A stretch of DNA of 64,000 bases from DASUPK01 sp963743575 (GTDB lineage Bacteria > Actinomycetota > Thermoleophilia > Solirubrobacterales > 70-9): the NCBI GenBank assembly GCA_963743575.1, contig CAVUQC010000008.1, positions 1 through 64,000 on the forward strand. Direction: 5' to 3'. Shown piece by piece: positions 61,716 to 64,000 of the stretch. A model generated the notes under the pieces. It did no database searches, had not been told where the DNA came from, and was given only the letters and a program-made list of their open reading frames with translations. Position 1 is the stretch's first letter; every line of letters begins with the position of its first letter. The translations under genes and the position numbers were made by a program.

Positions 61716-63182
61716 CTAGAGCTGGATGCTCTTGATCTCGAGGAACTCCTCGAGGCCGAACTTGCCGAGCTCGCGACCGTGACCGGACTGCTTCACGCCA
61801 CCGAACGGGGCAAGTGGATTGAACGTCGCGCCGTTGATCTGGACCTGGCCGGTGCGCATTCGACGAGCAAATGCCTTGGCCCGCTCGGGGTCGGCAGACC
61901 AGACGCCGCCGTCAAGCCCATAGATGGTCGAGTTGGCGATCTCCGCCGCCTCGTCCTCCGAGTCATAGGGAATGATCGAGAGCACCGGCCCGAAGATCTC
62001 CTCCTGGGCAATGGTCATATCGGGCTTCACGTCGGAGAAGACCGTCGGCCGAACGAAGTAGCCCGTCTCCAGGCCGGCGGGCGGCTCCGCGCCTCCGGTC
62101 ACCAGCTTGGCGCCCTCGTCCTCGCCCTTCTGGATGAAGCCGCGGACCCGCTCCTGCTGGGCCTCCGAGACCAGCGGGCCCAGGCGGGTGCCGTCCTCGA
62201 ACGGATCGCCAGGTGTCGCCTTCTCGGCGGCGGCCGCCGCGACCTGCTCAGCCTCCGCCAGCTTCTCGCGCGGGACGAGCATCCGGGTATGCGCGCTGCA
62301 GGTCTGTCCCGAGTTGAGGTAGCAGTTCCCAACACCGTGACCAACGGCCGCCTTCAGGTCGGCGTCGTCGAGAATCACGTTCGCGGACTTGCCGCCGAGC
62401 TCCAGCGCCACCCGCTTGACGGTCCCGGCGGCGACCTCGCTGACCCGCCGCCCGGCTCGCGTCGACCCGGTGAACGAGACCATGTCGACGTCGTCGTTGG
62501 CCGCGATCGCCTCGCCGACCACCGGGCCGAAACCCGTCACGAGGTTGAACACCCCGGCGGGAAGATCGAGCGAGTCGATGATCTCGGCGAGGATGAACGA
62601 GGTGAGCGGCGTCACCTCGCTCGGCTTGACGACCACCGAGCAGCCCGCGGTCAGCGCGGGTGCGACCTTCGCGCAGATCTGGTGGAGCGGGTAATTCCAA
62701 GGGGTGATGCAGCCGACCACTCCGATCGGCTCACGCACCACGAGTGAGTTGCCGATCTGCTCCTCCCAGACGACCTCGGAGGCGACCTGCGCCTGCGAGC
62801 CGAAGTCCATCGCCGGCAGGCCGGCCTGAATGGTCCGTGACAGCGCGAGTGGCATCCCCACCTCGGCCGAGACCAGCGTCGCGATCTCATCCGCGCGCTC
62901 GGCGAGCGCCGCGCTGATCGCCATGCAGGCGTCGACCCGCTGCTCGACCGGCACCCGGCGCCACGCCTCGAAGCCCGGACGCGCCGCCGTCACCGCGCGA
63001 TCGAGGTCCTCGGGGGTGCCCTCGGGGATCCGTCCGATCACCTTCTCCGTGGTCGAGTCGATCACCTCGATCGTGCCATCTCCCGACGGCTCGACCCACT
63101 CACCGCCGATGTAGAGGCGGTCGCGAACGATCTCGTTGGTCGGGTGTCCCGCCTGGGCGGGAGCTGCAGTCTCAGTGGCCAC
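61716..63182 (-). CDS. Aldehyde dehydrogenase family protein
   Basis: 488 residues from GTG 63182, with AGGAGG 7-8 nt upstream; the longer frame to 63557 shadows the neighbour. NAD(P)-dependent oxidation of aldehydes to acids: CITPWNYPLHQICAKVAPALTAGC, VSFTGSTRAGRRV, catalytic Glu in ALELGGKSANVI, catalytic Cys in NSGQTCSAHTRMLV, PFGGVKQSGHGRELG. Follows a GMC oxidoreductase gene on the same strand, suggesting alcohol-aldehyde-acid steps in series. Confidence 0.94.
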   Translation of the reverse strand: MATETAAPAQAGHPTNEIVRDRLYIGGEWVEPSGDGTIEVIDSTTEKVIGRIPEGTPEDLDRAVTAARPGFEAWRRVPVEQRVDACMAISAALAERADEIATLVSAEVGMPLALSRTIQAGLPAMDFGSQAQVASEVVWEEQIGNSLVVREPIGVVGCITPWNYPLHQICAKVAPALTAGCSVVVKPSEVTPLTSFILAEIIDSLDLPAGVFNLVTGFGPVVGEAIAANDDVDMVSFTGSTRAGRRVSEVAAGTVKRVALELGGKSANVILDDADLKAAVGHGVGNCYLNSGQTCSAHTRMLVPREKLAEAEQVAAAAAEKATPGDPFEDGTRLGPLVSEAQQERVRGFIQKGEDEGAKLVTGGAEPPAGLETGYFVRPTVFSDVKPDMTIAQEEIFGPVLSIIPYDSEDEAAEIANSTIYGLDGGVWSADPERAKAFARRMRTGQVQINGATFNPLAPFGGVKQSGHGRELGKFGLEEFLEIKSIQL

Positions 63183-63210
63183 GGTCGATTCCTCCTGGTT
63201 CGAGTTCTGT

Positions 63211-64000
63211 CTAAGCGGGTTGTGCTTCGGCCGATTCCGCGGATGCCGCTGATGCGCCGGCATCCTCGGCGATCGCCTCGGCGGTGCGATGTGCGAGCGC
63301 CATGATCGAGACCATCGGATTGGTTCCCGACGAGGTCGGGAAGGCACTGCCGTCCCCGATCCAGACGCCCTTGGTGTCGTGCAACTCGCCCCACGGCCCC
63401 GCAACGGAGGTCTGGGGGTCCTCGCCCATCCGGCAAGTCCCCATCTGGTGTGCGCTGAAGAGCTTGTAGCCGCCCGCTCGGAACGGGATTCGCTTGACGG
63501 CGGCGATGAACGCCTCGAGGTCGTCGCCCCGGCGCCACGTCGGCGCGCCCTCGGCAAGCGGGCCGATCTGGTGCGCTCCCGCGGCCTCGTGCAGGCGGAT
63601 CTGAACCTCGATCCCCTTCTTCAAGTTCTCCAGGTCGAGCGGATCGGTCACCGAGTAGAGCGGCATCGCCTCCCCGTTGGCGTCGACCATCACCTGGCCG
63701 GATCCTCGGTCGCGCGTCAGCGAGATGAAGTTGGCCGTGAAGCGGAACTCCTCCATGCGCTGCTTGTGATCGGCGGCGGAGATCCACGGCGTCGCCGAGC
63801 CGATCAATCCCGGCGCGTACTGCGCCGTCTCGATCAGGAAGCCGAAGCCCTCACCGGTGTCCGCGAACTCGTCGCAGAGCCCGGCCTGTGGCGCACCCCA
63901 CCATGCCTCCTGGTCGGTGCCATACGCGCCACCCACGACGCTCGAGGGATGCAGCCTCAGGTTCTGCCCGACCACCGGGCCGCCGATTTCGGACCGCAGC
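63211..64000 (-). CDS. GMC-family oxidoreductase (5' part outside window)
   Basis: C-terminal ~263 residues of an FAD-dependent glucose-methanol-choline type oxidoreductase. GMC_oxred_C blocks: SAHQMGTCRMGEDPQTSVAGPWGELHDTKGVWIGDGSAFPTSSGTNPMVSIMALAHRTAEAI, with the active-site His in SAHQMG and Asn in GTNP. The frame is open to the right edge. Likely oxidises an alcohol to the aldehyde used by the downstream dehydrogenase, 28 bp away (inference). Confidence 0.88.
   Translation of the reverse strand, partial: LRSEIGGPVVGQNLRLHPSSVVGGAYGTDQEAWWGAPQAGLCDEFADTGEGFGFLIETAQYAPGLIGSATPWISAADHKQRMEEFRFTANFISLTRDRGSGQVMVDANGEAMPLYSVTDPLDLENLKKGIEVQIRLHEAAGAHQIGPLAEGAPTWRRGDDLEAFIAAVKRIPFRAGGYKLFSAHQMGTCRMGEDPQTSVAGPWGELHDTKGVWIGDGSAFPTSSGTNPMVSIMALAHRTAEAIAEDAGASAASAESAEAQPA

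Overview
This 64 kb window is gene-dense, very GC-rich chromosomal DNA. Gene content and style point to an actinomycetota of the Thermoleophilia/Solirubrobacterales type: F420-dependent enzymes, RsfS/NadD/ProA and HrcA/DnaJ/PrmA clusters, secreted proteins with lysine-rich tails, an acetate module and a ComEA/ComEC pair. That placement is inferred from gene content only. I see no prophage, insertion sequence, integron or CRISPR array, and no gap longer than about 160 bp lacks a gene.

Layout. 1-13 kb: polA (cut by the left edge), a secreted propeller/RTX protein, a frameshifted AbiEi/DUF559-type gene, malic enzyme, small enzymes, an orphan substrate-binding lipoprotein, a phosphofructokinase with PPi-type residues, trmO, and a MarR regulator divergent from a 32-residue membrane peptide. 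13-25 kb: tryptophan biosynthesis in two minus-strand blocks, hisIE-trpE-trpG-trpD-trpC and trpF-trpB-trpA plus a 54-residue membrane peptide, separated by an HtrA protease and by plus-strand cfa and reductase genes. 25-37 kb: housekeeping operons era-ybeY-phoH-yqeY, murI, hrcA-dnaJ-prmA, a two-subunit MaoC-type hydratase and lepA. 37-47 kb: soxR facing a likely SoxR-controlled promoter, a surface protein, murJ, rpsT, holA, comEC and comEA. 47-56 kb: leuS, acetyl-CoA synthetase with an acetate transporter, and two F420-type enzymes. 56-64 kb: a PD-(D/E)XK nuclease reading directly into tRNA-Ala and on into an antitoxin-like frame, then rsfS-nadD-proA, an ECF sigma/membrane partner pair, an aldehyde dehydrogenase and a GMC oxidoreductase (cut by the right edge).

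Two genome-wide habits stand out. First, at least 16 genes carry a TANNNT hexamer 6-9 nt before the start codon and lack a Shine-Dalgarno, which is the signature of leaderless mRNAs; genes with longer leaders instead have AGGAGG-type sites. Second, 7 of 15 convergent gene pairs overlap exactly at a shared CTAG.

The best candidates for further work are the nuclease/tRNA-Ala/antitoxin continuous frame (55905-56630), the SoxR-type promoter with a 19-bp spacer in front of a DUF5519 gene (37651-37681), the palindrome at the hisIE-trp promoter (24738-24760), the structured segment between the LLM gene and satP (54605-54656), and small membrane peptides associated with marR and trpA. Several genes (the DUF559 gene, the secreted protein at 50.8 kb, ybeY, nadD, the antitoxin) show frameshifts or lack a usable start. 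Some of these may be consensus errors rather than biology.
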